Assembly (NCBI GenBank): GCA_026075535.2
Contig: AP026548.1
Span: 3,348,001 to 3,412,000 of the forward strand
Origin: Tricholoma matsutake
Taxonomy: Eukaryota > Basidiomycota > Agaricomycetes > Agaricales > Tricholomataceae
Length of the DNA: 64,000 nt
Direction of reading: 5' to 3'
Shown: positions 12,476-23,678 of the stretch, piece after piece
Layout: each line of letters begins with the position of its first letter
Numbering within the stretch: position 1 is the stretch's first letter
The notes under the pieces: model-generated
The model's database searches: none
Told to the model about the DNA's origin: nothing
The model's input: only the letters and a program-made list of their open reading frames with translations
Made by a program: the position numbers and the translations under genes

Positions 12476-13686
12476 TTGAAAATTCGGGTGGAAAATATAT
12501 TATCCAGTGACATGAATAGTATGTGCCTATAGTAATGCTGAAAGAAGTTTCATACCTTTACGTTGCCTTTACGTCAATTCGTCTGCCGGCATCGCGCGCG
12601 AAGAAGTCAGGATGGTTTGCCACATCTTCGCTTCACCTTACCATTTCCCAATTCCGATTCGGATGACGGTCGGCGAGGCGAGAAAGCTCGAGAAAGGGTA
12701 ACTAAGATAGTCAAGAAAGGTAACTAAGATAGGAGATTACGCGCCCCGCCCGCTTTGCAGCTGTGCTTTAGGAGAACAGCATATACTCATTACCACTATG
12801 AACGCAGCATCCGATGTAGGATATTTTTATGAAGGCATCGAGAAAGGTTTTCCGAACCTCGAAAAGCTCAAGATGAATACTGTATGGGAAGACGTTGAAG
12901 GGGAAGAAACATTCGATGATGCGAATCTTTTAAAGAAACGTCGATCCTTCCCTGATCCTTCCCTGTAGAGAAGACGTTGGCCAAATCGAACATTATTGTT
13001 GCTCAGCATCTCAATATTAATTCTGGATCAGCAGGGAACCGGATAGATGTGTACCTAGAGGACTCTCGGGCAAAAGATTTTTCCATGAAGTATATATTCC
13101 ACGTCGTCAGGGATGCCGTGGCACGGTGGAGGCGTGGCTCGTGGAGAAAAAATGACTCGGATTTCGAATCAATTGAAGTTGCCACGAAGTGTACCTTTAG
13201 ACCTATCATCAACCTGCACCTCAACACACAGATATCAATACAGCAAACCTAGCTACAAGGGTTCTAAGAGTTCCTGGCGTACCAATCTCGTCACGCGTTG
13301 CTCGTGCTATGGCGGTCTTTCTGCACCTTTAATAATCCCGCGCGCCGCCACTGCCTTCAATTTCTGCGACTTCGGACTCGCTATCGACAACAGTGCTCTA
13401 CAAATAACAAATTAAGCATAAAAACCCCAATGAAAGCCCCAATGAATGTTACATACAATGATTCACAAGAGCTTGTTGTATTTCACTCACCAACTCATCG
13501 ATTGCTTCCAATTCTGCAAAAGGACCTGGCTGAGTTGTAATATAACCCGGATATTTTAGTAGAACGGTGCTGGCTGAACCTTGCCGCTCCAAGTTTGTTG
13601 GCTTGGAGAGGCGTGAATGGGGATGAGTTTCGCGTGTGTATGGTCAATCTCGAAACTCTCAGCTGCTTGAACGCCGAGAGCCTGTT
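12476..13686. other. Unannotated stretch
   Basis: Several short frames on both strands, none with a recognisable domain or convincing splice structure. A 22-nt sequence is partly repeated in tandem near 12700-12730 (GGTAACTAAGATAG twice). Confidence 0.3.
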
Positions 13687-14369
13687 TTAGGACGCCCACG
13701 ACAGAGAAAGATGTAGCACGGCATTGTATGAGGTATTATCAAGCCGGAAGACGTCTGAATGGAGGTCGCGGCATAAGGACGGTGTGAGAAAAGCGGCACG
13801 ATTTTCATCTTCCCATATGCGCCACTGCTCCAGCTCGCCTCGGACTATACGAGCGAACAGATTTTGATCATTTTGGTCTCCATGAAATATCTGTGTCACG
13901 AAGTCCAGAGAGGGTGATAATCTTCCTACGCATCGCCTCAAGATCTGACGCAGACAGCTTTGCTCCGCTCTTAGAATTGAGATAGTATGAAACTCGATAT
14001 GAACAGCTGCCTCCCAGTTTTTTCCTACACCATGGAGGGGAATGAGATTGATCACCTTGGCCTGACCGATGCGCCGAACATCCATGGAGTCTTTCAAGTA
14101 GTGCTCGCGCTGTGCGTTTGGCGAAGGTCATAAGACTGATAAAGTCTTCGATGGAGAGCGTAGTGAGATCCCAACCGCTGTGATGACGGTGTGCCCTGGA
14201 GTCGTAGGCTGAAGTGACAGAACGGCAATAAAGCGCATTGCGTATGATCTGACACAGGGGTGGTCGAGCCATTGACTACAACTTGAGAACTCAGTGGTGG
14301 TGCGCCCTCGTTAACTATTGTATTGTTCATTTTGGCAGAGTGAGAACCAGTGCGTACATAAATAATCAA
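13687..14369 (-). other. Unassigned reading-frame cluster (possible gene or relic)
   Basis: Three overlapping minus-strand frames (14094-14369, 13868-14272, 13687-14097) could be spliced into one peptide that runs from an ATG at about 14330 to a stop at 13687. It has plausible protein-like composition in the last part (RIVRGELEQWRIWEDENRAA). I do not recognise the family. The frame changes near 14100 mean this may be a broken gene. Confidence 0.3.
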
Positions 14370-14454
14370 TATAGGGGCCTATCGAAATCAAATGTCGACA
14401 CACGATGTTCCCAGGCTAATCAGATTCTTGAGGCGGAGATGGATGATTGACGCC

Positions 14455-14478
14455 TCAGGCCTCAGGCCTGAGGCCTGA
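14455..14478. repeat. Perfect 24-bp palindrome
   Basis: The sequence reads the same on both strands and is built from TCAGGCC / GGCCTGA arms containing overlapping AGGCCT sites. It lies in the intergenic stretch 14370-15143, where no gene is visible. Confidence 0.8.
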
Positions 14479-15245
14479 ACATTTGGACCCTCTTCACTGG
14501 TATATTCATCTTCGGCGGAACTTACCTGAGCACATGCTGTATATTTGGATCGGCTCATGAGTCTCCGAGCCTGTGCTTGACTTGTGTGTTTCAGCGGTCG
14601 AACAGTTCATACATGCTACTTACCCCGAGCGAAAGCGAGGTAGCTGTGACATGTAATGGATGCTTTCAACTTCAGTCAAGTTTCGAGAAAAATCAGCATT
14701 GTTGGTACCTGTATCACGGCGTCAGGATAAATCAGTATAATGCGTTAGTAATGGCATCCCTCATTGTTTGGCGCCCATATGGGCGTCAAGATGGGCCGGT
14801 GCAGACGATGAAGGTTAGCGTTTGGTGATGCTTTGATTTTCCACGCATCTCATTCTGAATCTCGATGCTGCTTACGAAAAAGGTTGTGCACATTTTGGGA
14901 CGCCCCCGGTTCTTGTTAGTCTGCATTTCCTCGCCATAGTCGAACCGTAGTGAAGCAATTGTTGATGGCATCAATCACGTGAATGTACAAACAGATCTTA
15001 ATAACGCGACCGCGTCAATCTAATCGCTGATAGACGCGCTGATAGGGCGGCATAGAACTCGGATGAGCTCGACCGAAACCTTAAACAGCCTTTTCACGTT
15101 CTCATCAACAGAGGGTCGACAGCTTGTGTGAAAAATCCTCGTAGATGGTCTTCCGTTTGAGCCCCACGATGATCAGATTGCAGGTGTCTGCAAAACCTTG
15201 GATGGGATCGATATCCTGATTGTTAGCGCGACAGGTAGTGGGAAG

Positions 15246-16708
15246 TAGCGCTTTAAAGTCCGGTTCAGTCCGGTTTTTCGCCCTTGCAGGCCAAAACCGC
15301 GGACCGAACCAATTTTACATTTTTCGTAATACTACAAAACCGTGACCGAAACTGCGATAAACTGGTTATCAGCGGTTCGACCACGATTTATGAACCGGTT
15401 CTGACCAGTAATAAACCGGACCCAGTCCTAACCAGTGCAGCACTGGTCAGGACTGGTTATGGGACCGGTGCTACCTACTAACTACATCGTAACATCTGTA
15501 TTGTATGTATGTAGTTAAGAAAGAATAAAAATTATCCACCCCACGAAGCTCATGGGGCTGGTTGTAGGTGATGGTAGTCATCCGTCATCCATTCGTTATC
15601 CCAGTAATCATTGGTCATCCCCCATGGTTGTTGTTGGTCATCCCCCGTGGTTGTTGTTGGTCATCCCCTGTCAATTGTTGTCATCCCCTGTCAATTGTTG
15701 TCATCCCCTGTCAATTGTTGTCATCCCCCCCCAGCTTGCACCCACAATCCACCCCACGAGCAGTGGCTCGTGGGTCTGGGGATGGGTGCTGGTTATTCGG
15801 TGTGTGGTGCCATTCGGCATCATCGTTGGGCCTTGGTGCTTCTCGATGTTGTTGTTGTACGGCCCTGGTGATCCCCAGTGTCGTCCATCGTGGGGGTCCA
15901 GTGGTGCTGGTAGGCCATGTCATTGTTGTCATCACTTGTATGCACTCGCGATCCATCCTACGAGCAGTGGCTCGCAGGCATGTGGTGGGTGCATTGTTGG
16001 TTCTGGGTGTTCATAGGTGTTGGGGGGGGTTAGTGATGTGGCACAGGTGGAGTGGTCTGGTGTTGCTTACCAGGTGCATATCCCACCTTGTGGGTGTCTG
16101 AGCATCCCTCTTCGCCCTAACCCAAGTTGACACCCTCACATCCCAATTAGATGGGGAGGGGGTAGTGCATTGGTTGTTGGTCAGATCACATTTGCACACA
16201 TCGTTGCCAGTAGTATAGTTCCTAAAAAATGAACAAAATATATTTAGTCTTTAATCAACATGAAACAAAACAAAAAACAGACCTGGGGCCCAAACAATGA
16301 TAGACATCATTTGGGCCCGTTTTTGTTGCTTGTGGTCCTTGTTAGTCAGCATAGTGGTGGGCATGGGAGTGGTGGCTGTAGGTGTTGACACATTGATGAG
16401 GTGGTGGAGGTGGGACGAGGGAGGGAGGGAACATCATCGAGGGTGGTGGTGGTAGGATGAGTGTGTGTGTGAGAAAATAATGCAAACAATCACCTACCTT
16501 GGCAACTGGCAACATGATCCGGAACTGCAGTTCCAATCAGTGTTAACCAGTTTTGGACAGTCTAGAGCCATCACATGATCTGCCAAAACTGCAACTGCAA
16601 GGTCTTGAACATTCGAAAACTGTAACCAAAAGTCTGGTTATGATTGGTGAAAGTTTGGTCCAGTTTGCAGTTATTTTGCAGTCCTATGCACTGGACCTTA
16701 AAGCGCTA
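15246..16708. mobile_element. Non-autonomous hAT-like TIR element with 8-bp target duplication
   Basis: The ends are inverted copies: TAGCGCTTTAAAGTCC at 15246-15261 and the complement of TAGCGCTTTAAGGTCC at 16693-16708. The flanks carry the identical 8 bp GTGGGAAG (15238-15245 and 16709-16716). Length is 1463 bp. The subterminal regions are full of ACCGGTT/AACCAGT-type motifs in both orientations, as expected of transposase-binding arrays. No transposase is encoded. The middle (15540-16500) is G-rich with tandem repeats and has a relative inside the element at 44267-46493. The 8-bp duplication fits the hAT superfamily; the family name is inference. Confidence 0.8.
15657..15728 (+). repeat. 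20-bp tandem repeat (about 3.5 copies)
   Basis: Unit GTCATCCCCTGTCAATTGTT, three near-perfect copies plus a partial one. It is preceded by two related 23-bp units at about 15610-15655. It lies inside the hAT-like element. Confidence 0.85.
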
Positions 16709-16824
16709 GTGGGAAGACAGGGTATTTTTTATGGTGCTCATAGTCATCATCGCGATCAACAACAATCCGCACCTCTGCCCATCTGCAAAATTTGAGAAAG
16801 ACCCTGCAATGATTGTACTGTGTC

Positions 16825-17668
16825 CTACCAATGCTCTAGAGGTTGAAATGGTACATCAATTTTCCCTCCTTGTTTCCGAGGCTTCGGCTCAGCAATTTTC
16901 ATAGCATAGTGTGTCAACAGTTGATGTTCTTTCATGATCTCCGCAACATGAGAAAGGGTTGCTGATCCAATATCTGCCCAGTGAGTTTGGTGTGAAGAGT
17001 TGGAGCTAGTCACAGAAGCATGTAGTCCAGTTGAAGGTTTTATGGCAGTCTCTGCCTCTTTCACAAGAGTTCTTTCTGTGGTTTGGAGGGCAAATGAGTA
17101 GAGAGCAGCACAAACTGGTTTGACATTGTGGTACAGTATGGATAGAGATTTTGATATGTCAGACTCCTCTGTTCCACAGCCATCTGGACAGGTAAACCAA
17201 TCATGGAGGATTGATGCTGGGGTATAAGTACTGTTTCCCTTGAGAAAGGGATGTATGTGTGCTGCATGACTTTTGGAGCGATGGATACTGGTTTTGTCCT
17301 CCTCTCGGTACTGAAAAGCATAGTGGAGAAATTCTGAAAGATTCCAATTCACTTCTTTGATAGCAGCAAAGACAACCTGTAGTCTATCATCTGTGGTACA
17401 GGTATCTCAAGTATACTTTCTTCTCTTTTGATAGAGGAGTGGCAGGATCAGTGTTCTCATCATGCCTGCATTTGGATGTTGGAGGCTGCAATGCATGTGT
17501 GACAGATGCCAATGGTGGGGTATATTGGAAGATGTGTTGGGAAGTTGCTGGTGGTGTAGCATAGAAATAATCTGTATGAACAGGATAACTAGTGGGTTGG
17601 ACAGGAGTGGCAGATGATATGATGTTTCCATTGACTAGAGCATAATTTCCCCAGCTTCCAGGAACCAT
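16825..17668 (-). pseudogene. N-terminal part of a DUF6589-type repeat-associated protein
   Basis: Starts with an ATG at 17666-17668 (MVPGSWGNYALVNG). It reads to KEKKVYLRYL and, after a one-base frameshift near 17405, continues as TTDDRLQVVFAAIKEVNWNL, SEFLHYAFQYREEDKTSIHR, then KPSTGLHASV and WADIGSATLSHVAEIMKEHQ. This arrangement matches the N-terminal part of a highly repeated Agaricomycete family whose C-terminal part is DUF6589. Here the C-terminal domain is missing: the frame ends at 16825, beside the helicase fragment. The function of the family is unknown; its repetitive nature suggests a mobile element origin. Confidence 0.55.
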
Positions 17669-18355
17669 AGAAACTCACAGAGAATTTGGTAAGGGCACTT
17701 AAAGATTTATATGCAATGCAACGCGACTCTGTTGATCAGGTCATGGGATACTGCAGCACCATTGGCATGTCTTATGCATCAACAGATTTTGGACTCTGAA
17801 GCACAATTGGTGCACAATGGTTCCACTAGCGCGACAAATAGCAGACCATAAGAATTCATCAACGTCCTCTCATATAAAAAAAGTTTTGAATTCTGTTTTT
17901 TGGTCTGCCTATGGGAGACTAGGTCTTGTGGCAATTACAAAGAACTTGTGGTGTGTTGATTTTGTCACCTGCCATAACACGATGTGGTATGTACATTGGT
18001 TCATTGGGTTTAAACGTACAAGGAACAGCAATGAGATCTTCTAGCTTCAAAGTTCAGGCTCACTTTCAACACTGAAGTCAGTCTCAGTGTGAAATAGGGA
18101 AGGCAAAGTGAAGAAGTACCTGGGTCTTTCTGCATGTCCAGTGACGTGCCACACTATACATCATATTTCCATCATCTGGATGGAAGCATCAACATTTTCA
18201 CTTGATCTGAAATTGGGGATCATGGAGACGAGTGATGGCTGATTGTGGCGATCATCGAGTACACACTGCTCAGCTGTCTTTGGCTGTGGTATGTTATGAT
18301 TATAACAATCACTTATGACACTTTGACTTGTTCAGTGGCTCTGATGAGAACACCT
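17669..18355. other. Repeat-like stretch, nothing assigned
   Basis: AT-rich sequence upstream of the DUF6589-type pseudogene. No domain recognised on either strand. Confidence 0.3.
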
Positions 18356-18889
18356 GCAATACGACCCTTTAGAAAACAGATCACATGAGCATTCCCATCA
18401 CGTGCACTCCCAACTTATTTTGAAGTCTAAGCCCTCGGTGGGGAGAATCTGGTGAAGCTAGACAGGATGGCATAAAATAGCTATGCAGTAAATGAGAGGA
18501 GATTTAAAGTTCTAAAGAGAGAACAAATGATTAACATTGGAATGGGACAAAAAATGTGGGTCACACATCATGACAACTCTTGATGGGTCTTGTGGAAGAT
18601 ATCATGTTCCTGGTGGTCCAGACCAGCCTATCCAGATGTGTCCCATTAGCATGATCTTCAAGAACAGAAGGCAGCTGAGAGTCCAAAATGCTCCTCACTG
18701 ATAAAGACACAACATGTGCCCTCAGGACAGGCCACAAGACAAGTCCATGTCAGTGTTAAGTTATGGATATGCTAGGTGCCATGAGGAGCAAGAGAAATGA
18801 AAAGTTGTAAACCTTGTCAACACAGCTTGGCATGCACCCATGTGCTCATGGTTTACTCATGTGATCTGTTTTCTAAAGGGTCGTATTGC
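18356..18889. mobile_element. 534-bp MITE-like element with perfect 34-bp TIRs
   Basis: 18356-18389 (GCAATACGACCCTTTAGAAA...) is the exact inverse of 18856-18889. The interior has no coding potential. No clear target duplication was found at the borders. Confidence 0.8.
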
Positions 18890-19067
18890 TTGAGACATGA
18901 ACAAGTCCTCCTGAGACATCAGGTAAAACCTAATCATCAATTGTTATTTAGTTATTTACAACTACATTTACAGCACTTTGCATAGAGCTTGACAGTTGGG
19001 CAGAATTTGAATTGAATTAGCAAATTTGATACTTAGGATTTTTTTGAGAAATGTGCAACCAAACATC

Positions 19068-20701
19068 ATGTCGCTGTTGTCCACAGTGATGAGCTGTGTT
19101 CCAAAACCTTCCAAGGGGCTCTTGGAGTCTCTTGACAATGCTGCTATATATAATCATTCCTCTGGCTCTGATTCTGAATTGTCAACTTCAACATCATCTT
19201 TGTCTTCTGAGGACCTTGACCCTGGTCCAACACAGCCAACCTCAAAACTGCGCAACAAAGGTGATAATATCTTGAGTTCAGAAGAAGACAAACAGGCAAG
19301 AAAACACCCCAAGACAGTCACATCCAGAGAAAGGAGGACAAGAGGCCTGGGAAAAAGAACAAACTGCCAGTGACTGTTGACTTGGATGTATTAGAATGCC
19401 CTTCTCTTACCTGAACACATAGTCTTTTCTGATACACCAAAACAAAGCATCACTTACAATCTCTCAATTTTCTCATCTAAGCAGATGTCAAAACCTAAGG
19501 CCAAACAAGGTGACCCCAAGAGTGATTTCTTCTGACTTGAATGGGATACAATGAAAGCCCAAGTTATGGCCAAGATTGACATGATACTCAAGCCTGCAAC
19601 CATCAGCTATAATGATTACAATGTCCAGTTTTCTATCCCATGGTACTTGCCTCAATGCCCCTAGACAGTTACAAAAAATATACTCATATGGTTGAATACA
19701 CACTCAAAGCGAAGTCAAGCCCATCAGCAAAGATCATGATTGTGGGTAAGGTTACTGAGAAGCAAAAGATTCACATGCAGCTCCCTTTACTACTTGCAAC
19801 ATGCATTGATGCCCTTTTTCAGAAGTCAGGTCAGAAAGGCAAGGAAAATATAATCAAAATCTCTGACAGTGAAGAGTCCCATGGTGAAGCAGAGAAGAGG
19901 AAGAGGAAGAAATGAGGTAAAGGTTTGAAAGTGAGTATGCATCAATACTATTAGTTTACATGTTGACAGTTCCTCATAGATCCAAAATGCCAAGCAGATA
20001 CTACCTGGAAACAAGGTGATGAACGATCAGATGGGTATGCTGAGGGTGAGGTGGACATGCCCTACTCCAGGTGGGAAATGTGGAAGTGAGCATTGCTTTG
20101 TCCAAGCGAATCATGATGATCACTTTCTGCTGGGGTTTTGTGAGCTAGAGAGTTGGGTGGCAGCAATTGTATGTGGTTATTTCTCATCATTGATCCCCTT
20201 CCTGACATTTCACCATATTTCAAGCTCAAAGGTCCGCAATATGCTACAATTGACACACCTCCAAATAACACCATTTTTGATACCCTTGATCCTTGCACCA
20301 TGGCTGCCAAGTCTCCGCTTCTTCAACATCATCTTCAACTCAATGCTGAGGCAAAGGCAGCTCAAGAAATCCACAACCATATCAATATACCTCCAGAAAT
20401 TGTTAGACTCTTGCAACCAAATGCTCTTGCTTAGCCCCCTGAATCTCATGCTCACACTGCACCTATGCTCCTTCCACCACCCCTCACACCTGGTGCAAAG
20501 ATGACAATCAAAGATTTTTGTGATCGGTTCTCACTTAGTGTTGAGATTCTTGAACATTTGCATGCAAATGGTTACTCTGGTTCTCATGTTATCCAACATA
20601 TTGAGATTGGTGAGCTCCAGACTATGGCCCTCAAGCCTGGAGAGATTGCTGAACTGAAGGAAGCAGTGTGTGTTTGGGCAACATCTGATGACTCTGTATG
20701 A
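19068..20701 (+). pseudogene. Accessory protein of the 3-kb TIR element (SAM-like C-terminal region)
   Basis: ATG at 19068. The first exon encodes a Ser/Asp-rich segment. A middle part (19482-19915) reads EWDTMKAQVMAKIDMILKP and YTHMVEYTLKAKSSPSAKI but is broken by a TGA near 19535, a TAG near 19662 and a frame change. The last part (20465-20701) reads MTIKDFCDRFSLSVEILEHL and GSHVIQHIEIGELQTMALK, a helical SAM-like or DNA-binding-like domain that I have seen repeatedly in Agaricomycete repeats. Its role is unknown. Its position inside the TIRs, facing the transposase, suggests it is carried by the element. Confidence 0.5.
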
Positions 20702-20719
20702 CAGACATCTTTGTTATTG

Positions 20720-20812
20720 TGCTCATGCTCTTGTGTGCTCTCATATGCTCTTGTGCTCTCATATGCTCTTGTGCTCTCATATGCTCTTGTGCTTTCATAC
20801 TCTTTGTTTTCA
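20720..20812 (+). repeat. 18-bp tandem repeat
   Basis: Unit GCTCTCATATGCTCTTGT, about four copies with few changes. It lies between the two convergent relics of the 3-kb element. Confidence 0.85.
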
Positions 20813-20824
20813 ACTATTTGCTTT

Positions 20825-21917
20825 TCATTCATGCACACACAATACTGATATGTTCAAGCAGTAGAACTGGAAATAACCTGCATGTATAAAGTATCCAATT
20901 GCATCCGATTCTGTGATTATGTTCAAAGCCTCTTGTATGTCATACATTAGATCCTCTCCTGTTGCAGCCAAAAATATGTCGTTGTTGTGTTGGATCCATG
21001 CTTTGATCTTTGAAAATGCCTCCTCAATGGGGTTGAAGTCTGGAGAAGAAGGAGGGAGAAATATGAGATGAACACCTGTAGCAATAAGTCAATAACTTCC
21101 AGTTGGAGAGTGAAGCATACCATGTTGGCCAAGAAGCTCTACAATTTCATTGCCATGGTGAATGCATGCATTATCCATCACAAGGATACTCAGGAGTCCA
21201 GGAAATGGAGAGCAGAGTGGAAGCTGTAACATGTTCAGTTGTTAGAAGATGCCAGTAGAAGTCAGGGACATACAGTCATGTACTACTTGATTCTCCAAAA
21301 ACTGCAGAAAGCCATCTTGTTTCATTGAACCTTTGACAACTGTGCTTGCCACAATCCCTTCCACTGTGCAGAGAGCCATTGACCTTGGACAAACACCTGA
21401 TTCATCTGAGCCTGTCTCCTCTTCCTTCCTCTCCCATATCATCAACCAGGAGTTTTGTCATTCTTGGAAGTCTCATCAAGAAATCCAAGTTGTACTTTGC
21501 TATGTGTTGCATACAATCATTTCATAGTGGTTTATTACATTCCTTGGCAATAATCTTGAGCTTCTTGTGAGACATTCCAGTGCATTCCAGCTCCCAGTGG
21601 ATAGTAGTATAGTGAACAGATATGAAGCAGTTTCATTTCAGGAGATTGAGCAGCTCATCCAGAAACCAGTCAGGTCAATGTTCGACTAGATGTAGGAGAT
21701 ATTGAACATCATCAAAATGAAGTAGGCGAGGGCATCCAGCCTTGTTGCCATGTCAATGTGAAACAATGTGGCCAATCTCTCTCCAGAGCTGCAGAATATG
21801 ATAAAAAGTACTTTCAGAGAAGCCAACACAAGCAAGGATGTCTGGAAGAGGAAGAATGCCATTCTCATGAAGATTGAGGGCCATGATCTTCATGTCACAA
21901 CTGATCTTGCAGAACAT
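20825..21917 (-). pseudogene. Tc1/mariner-like DDE transposase, decayed
   Basis: Start ATG at 21915-21917. The N-terminal helix-turn-helix region reads HENGILPLPDILACVGFSES, then RPLLHFDDVQYLLHL-like, WFLDELLNLL and CFISVHYTTIHWELE. The catalytic core reads VEGIVASTVVKGSM, ILVMDNACIHH (second Asp) and FLPPSSPDFNPIEEAFSKIK (third acidic residue). At least three in-frame TGA/TAA codons and frame changes interrupt it. The order of motifs is that of the DDE_3 transposases abundant in Agaricomycetes. It probably moved the 18976-22012 element. Confidence 0.75.
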
Positions 21918-22012
21918 AGCAGTGGATGTGAATAGAATGATTGTAAATTTAGCTAAGTATCAAATTTGCTCATGTTTACAAAATTTTGGAAACTGTCAAG
22001 CTCTATGCAAAG

Positions 22013-23678
22013 CACTTTAATTTAAAACATTGTCATCATTGTCATTGTCACCTCCTCCATGTTGTCATCTTCTGCTCCATGAACTGTTTGCACAAGGCAA
22101 GGGAGAATCAAGGGGGTGTCAGAAAAAAAATTAAGGATACAGGGTCAAATTCTTTTTTTAAGCCAACAAGTTGAGGAACTAATTATCTTCTTAATAAGGA
22201 AATTTTGATTACAAACAAATCATTTGACCAAAAAGCTTGACTGTTTGGTTCACAGCTGCTTTCACAATGACTTTCTGGCTTAGCTTTGGGTGAAGGAAGT
22301 GTAGATAAAGTATTACTGAGGGCCTTTGTCAGTAATGGAAAGTAATTATTTCACTGTTGGTTGTGCTACATGCATAATTCTGAACTATTTCAGAGAAATC
22401 CATCTATTGCAATTTGAAAACAAATTCAAGTTCAAATCCAAATAGCAAGCAATATTCATATGCCAGTTTTGGACAAATTTCTCCACTCTTAAGGAGTAGA
22501 AAGTGTGCTGTGGAGGTCAGAAATCAGGGTGGACACAACAGCTTGACAGGTGTACATGCACCAAATCTCTTCTCAACATATTTCAGGCTTCATTTTAGTA
22601 ACAAAAATGACAGAGTATAATGATACATCAAAAACAGACCACCAGAAGATTCTAACTTGTATGTGACTTACATATTGTCTTTGTTCTGCCCCACAGTACA
22701 GTACCCCTGAAAATATGCAATATACTATATTTACTTGATAATCACCTTCTGAGATCATTAATCACCCAAAACTAAGCTGGAAAGTCATTGAGGAAGCCAT
22801 GACATGAGCTGCAATACAGCTGATGGGCCACAAGATCAGTGTTGCTCATGTTTGTCCACTGGTTTGACCATAACATTGGGCACATATTGTGCTAGAACAG
22901 TCCTGTTAGAATGTGTCTATGTTTTGTGAGGCTCTCAAGCATAAAAGTATGTGATGGAAATTTTTTTAAGGGCTCATGGGCTGGACTAACTAACCATCCC
23001 TATATGGTAATTTGAACATGTGACACCCCCTTGCAAATATCAGAAAAAGAACTCAAAATCAGAGGAATTGTTAGCTCATTCTGTAACTGTTTGCTGTTCA
23101 TGAAAAAACAACTATGGACTGAGGATTCTTCATTCATGTCTTTTTTGTGTTACTAGTAGTATATATACCTTAGAAATAAGCTAAACAACAATGTTCAGAA
23201 CAAGTCAGTCAGTCTCTCTCAACAATATAGACATTGAAATTTACCCCACATTAACATGTAAAATACTTGAATCTAGCCATTTGATATGTATTGAGGCCGC
23301 AGTTGAGGTCCAGGGATGGGGCAACTGCCTAGAAGTCTTATTTGATCACTGGCTACTGGGTAAACTGCACCATAAGTAGCTTTTGGACCTCCTTGAAACA
23401 TGTGAAGTAGCCTTCCAGTAGTTTTAAAGTATATTCATAGCAAAATATAGCATATGTAAGTTATTGAGGAGTGACCAAGCAAAGAGGTTCTGAGTTCTCA
23501 TTACTGACTTGTCTTATTTTTAAATTCCAGCAGGGGATATTGAATGGAATACATTTGGAATGAACTTGAATGGTTGGTTTAGAAGATACAGCCATAGATC
23601 CAGAGTGGAGGCCAGTAATAGTGGCAGATAACTTGTGGCAGTGCCACAGGCCAATACTATAAGGTAGAATTCAGGTGC
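22013..23678. other. Repeat-derived stretch left of Gypsy-1, unassigned
   Basis: AT-rich, no domain recognised on either strand; only short frames. Probably old repeat debris into which Gypsy-1 inserted. Confidence 0.3.

Larger units (their letters stand above)
15144..16842 (+). pseudogene. RecQ-like helicase fragment split by a transposon at Walker A
   Basis: 15144-15245 reads in frame through PHDDQIAGVCKTLDGIDILI and then SATGSGK, the Q-like motif and Walker A of a repeat-associated RecQ-like helicase family common in Agaricomycetes. A transposon occupies 15246-16708. After it the frame resumes with GKTGYF, then (after a one-base shift in a T6 run at about 16725) NNNPHLCPSAKFEKDPAMI and VLCPTNALEVEM (motif Ia region). 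Coding similarity stops near 16842, where another pseudogene begins. No later helicase motifs are present, so this was already a fragment. Confidence 0.7.
18976..22012. mobile_element. 3-kb TIR transposon with decayed Tc1/mariner-like transposase and accessory gene
   Basis: Imperfect terminal inverted repeats of about 60 bp: TTTGCATAGAGCTTGACAGT at 18976 and its inverse ending at 22012, with a second matching block GCAAATTTGATACTTAG at both inner ends. Two convergent gene relics fill it, an accessory gene on the plus strand and a transposase on the minus strand. In-frame stops in both show it is dead. Target duplication not resolved. Confidence 0.75.

Noticed and set aside
15552..16199. Long overlapping plus-strand frames rich in Ser, Pro, Cys and Val
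   Set aside because: Produced by the 20- to 23-bp tandem repeats and G-rich tract inside the hAT-like element. No domain is recognisable.
20720..20812. Regularly spaced repeats considered as a CRISPR-like array
   Set aside because: Units are directly adjacent with no spacers and the genome is eukaryotic.
20631..20889. Short proteins of repeated RAYESTRAYEST or SCALICSCALIC type
   Set aside because: Translations of the 18-bp tandem repeat at 20720-20812.
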